64,000 nt of DNA from Rhodobacteraceae bacterium Alg231-04 (GTDB taxonomy: Bacteria; Pseudomonadota; Alphaproteobacteria; Rhodobacterales; Rhodobacteraceae), in NCBI GenBank assembly GCA_900143635.1, contig FREY01000008.1, positions 1 through 64,000 of the forward strand, in the 5' to 3' direction. The notes beneath the pieces are model-generated. The model was not told where the DNA came from, did no database searches, and worked only from the letters and a program-made list of their open reading frames with translations. The position numbers were made by a program, and so were the translations under genes. Below are positions 63,397 through 64,000 of this stretch, one piece after another (the first letter of the stretch is position 1; every line of letters starts with the position of its first letter).

Positions 63397-64000
63397 CAGC
63401 TGGCCCCTTTCGTTGTTTCTGCGCCCGACGCTGCCTCGGCGGCGGCGGGTTTCACCTTGCCATTGCCACCCCGGGCGATATTCAGACCGCGATCGATCAT
63501 CAGCTGGAATTGCTCCTGCGGATCCTTGCGACACTTCAGGCTTTTGAGATTGATGCCAAAGGCGCAGGCCCCGACGATACCGGGCGGCGCGGGCAGATCT
63601 TTCATCTCTCCCGGACCCAGATCACCGGTCGCGTAATAGGCAGCCGTGGCGCAATGGGCGGTCTTGTCACCGGTTTCCGCACTGTCCATCGCCGCCTGCA
63701 CCTTGGCTCGGTTGGCCTCGTTTGGTTCAAACACCCAAGCCTCGGCCGCGGCCAGACAGGGCGTCGGCTCCGCGTCTCCCAGCAGATCGCGCCCGGCCAG
63801 ACAGGCCCACCAGACCGCTTCGCGCGGTGGCAGGGCCACTGACAACAGCCGCAGCATATCGACCCAGGCCTCAGCCGCTTCAAGCTCGGCCAGAACGACA
63901 GGCACGGCAGCGCTGGCCGGGGCCTTCAGCTCGGTCTTGAGCTTGGCATTGCCCGCCGCCAGCAGCCGTTTGGCCGGCTGTTCAGGGATTTTCTTGAGGT
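63396..64000 (-). CDS. DUF6931-like T6SS-linked protein, N-terminus beyond the window
   Basis: At least 200 residues are visible. The frame is open through position 64000, so the start is outside; the GTG at 63905 is probably internal. Features are LPPREAVWWACLAGRDLL (the PREAVWWA motif suggests DUF6931), EAWVFEPNEANRAKVQAAMD and AYYATGDLGPGEMKDLPAPPGIVG. It is thought to be a small soluble accessory protein found beside PAAR/VgrG genes; its function is unknown. It is translationally coupled to the PAAR gene, hinting at an adaptor or chaperone role for the spike. Confidence 0.65.
   Translation of the reverse strand, partial: LKKIPEQPAKRLLAAGNAKLKTELKAPASAAVPVVLAELEAAEAWVDMLRLLSVALPPREAVWWACLAGRDLLGDAEPTPCLAAAEAWVFEPNEANRAKVQAAMDSAETGDKTAHCATAAYYATGDLGPGEMKDLPAPPGIVGACAFGINLKSLKCRKDPQEQFQLMIDRGLNIARGGNGKVKPAAAEAASGAETTKGAS

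Noticed and set aside
63397-63534. N-terminal extension of the PAAR protein
   Set aside because: Arg/Gly-rich sequence translated out of the frame of the upstream DUF6931-like gene; the TGATG start at 63396 is far more likely.
1-64000. tRNA genes, rRNA genes and CRISPR arrays
   Set aside because: None seen by eye; short direct repeats with regular spacers and cloverleaf-like segments were looked for without success, though a tRNA scan was not run.

Overview
The window looks like a replicon of a methylated-amine-using marine alphaproteobacterium of the Roseobacter group (Rhodobacteraceae). The evidence is the high-GC coding, the two-domain dimethylglycine-dehydrogenase-like enzymes, an MttB-family methyltransferase, serine-cycle genes, a RepC-type plasmid replication relic and an alphaproteobacterial-style type VI secretion locus. 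This assignment comes from gene content and protein resemblance recognised by eye, not from a database search.

Layout. (1) 1-3708 is a mobile, lower-GC edge: a degenerate IS3-family element running off the left end, an unknown small gene and an atypical tyrosine recombinase. (2) 3906-25425 is a catabolic island. In the minus direction it encodes a HalD/BesD-like 2-oxoglutarate dioxygenase, a complete peptide/opine-type ABC importer, an MttB-like methyltransferase, two FAD-oxidoreductase/GcvT demethylases, a class III aminotransferase, an aldehyde dehydrogenase, a SelA-like PLP enzyme, a D-glutamate-cyclase-like protein, a class V PLP enzyme and a GlxA-type regulator. A LysR regulator sits divergently in the middle. 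The simplest reading is uptake and stepwise N-demethylation of a trimethylammonium amino acid or betaine, followed by transamination and oxidation of the carbon chain. An imperfect repeat of about 70 bp lies on both sides of the island (3706 and 26532), and next to the right copy is a truncated RepC C-terminal domain, so the island may have arrived by plasmid-borne or recombinase-mediated transfer. (3) 26655-34384 is a serine-cycle C1-assimilation block: glycerate 2-kinase, malyl-CoA lyase, a NarL/LuxR response regulator, serine-glyoxylate aminotransferase, malate thiokinase beta and alpha, and hydroxypyruvate reductase. It would consume the C1 units released by region 2. (4) 34726-64000 is a T6SS and cell-envelope locus. 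It holds a Ser/Thr kinase, an OmpA protein, an M15 peptidase, a methyltransferase-like protein, a giant HEXXH protein paired with a CpXC zinc-ribbon protein, a caspase-like/Sel1 protein in an operon with a two-partner secretion pair, and then PppA, TagF, TssM, TssL, TssK, Fha, PAAR and a DUF6931-like gene cut by the right edge.

Two regulatory signals stand out. A 13-bp palindrome followed 20 nt later by AATTGA occurs, with the same spacing, upstream of both the aminotransferase operon and the methyltransferase operon (next to the LysR gene). A 16-bp CTACCCA/TGGGTAG palindrome lies between the LuxR-type regulator and the serine-glyoxylate aminotransferase gene.

No tRNA, rRNA or CRISPR array was recognised. 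The core T6SS sheath, tube, baseplate and ClpV genes are not in the window and would be expected beyond its right end.
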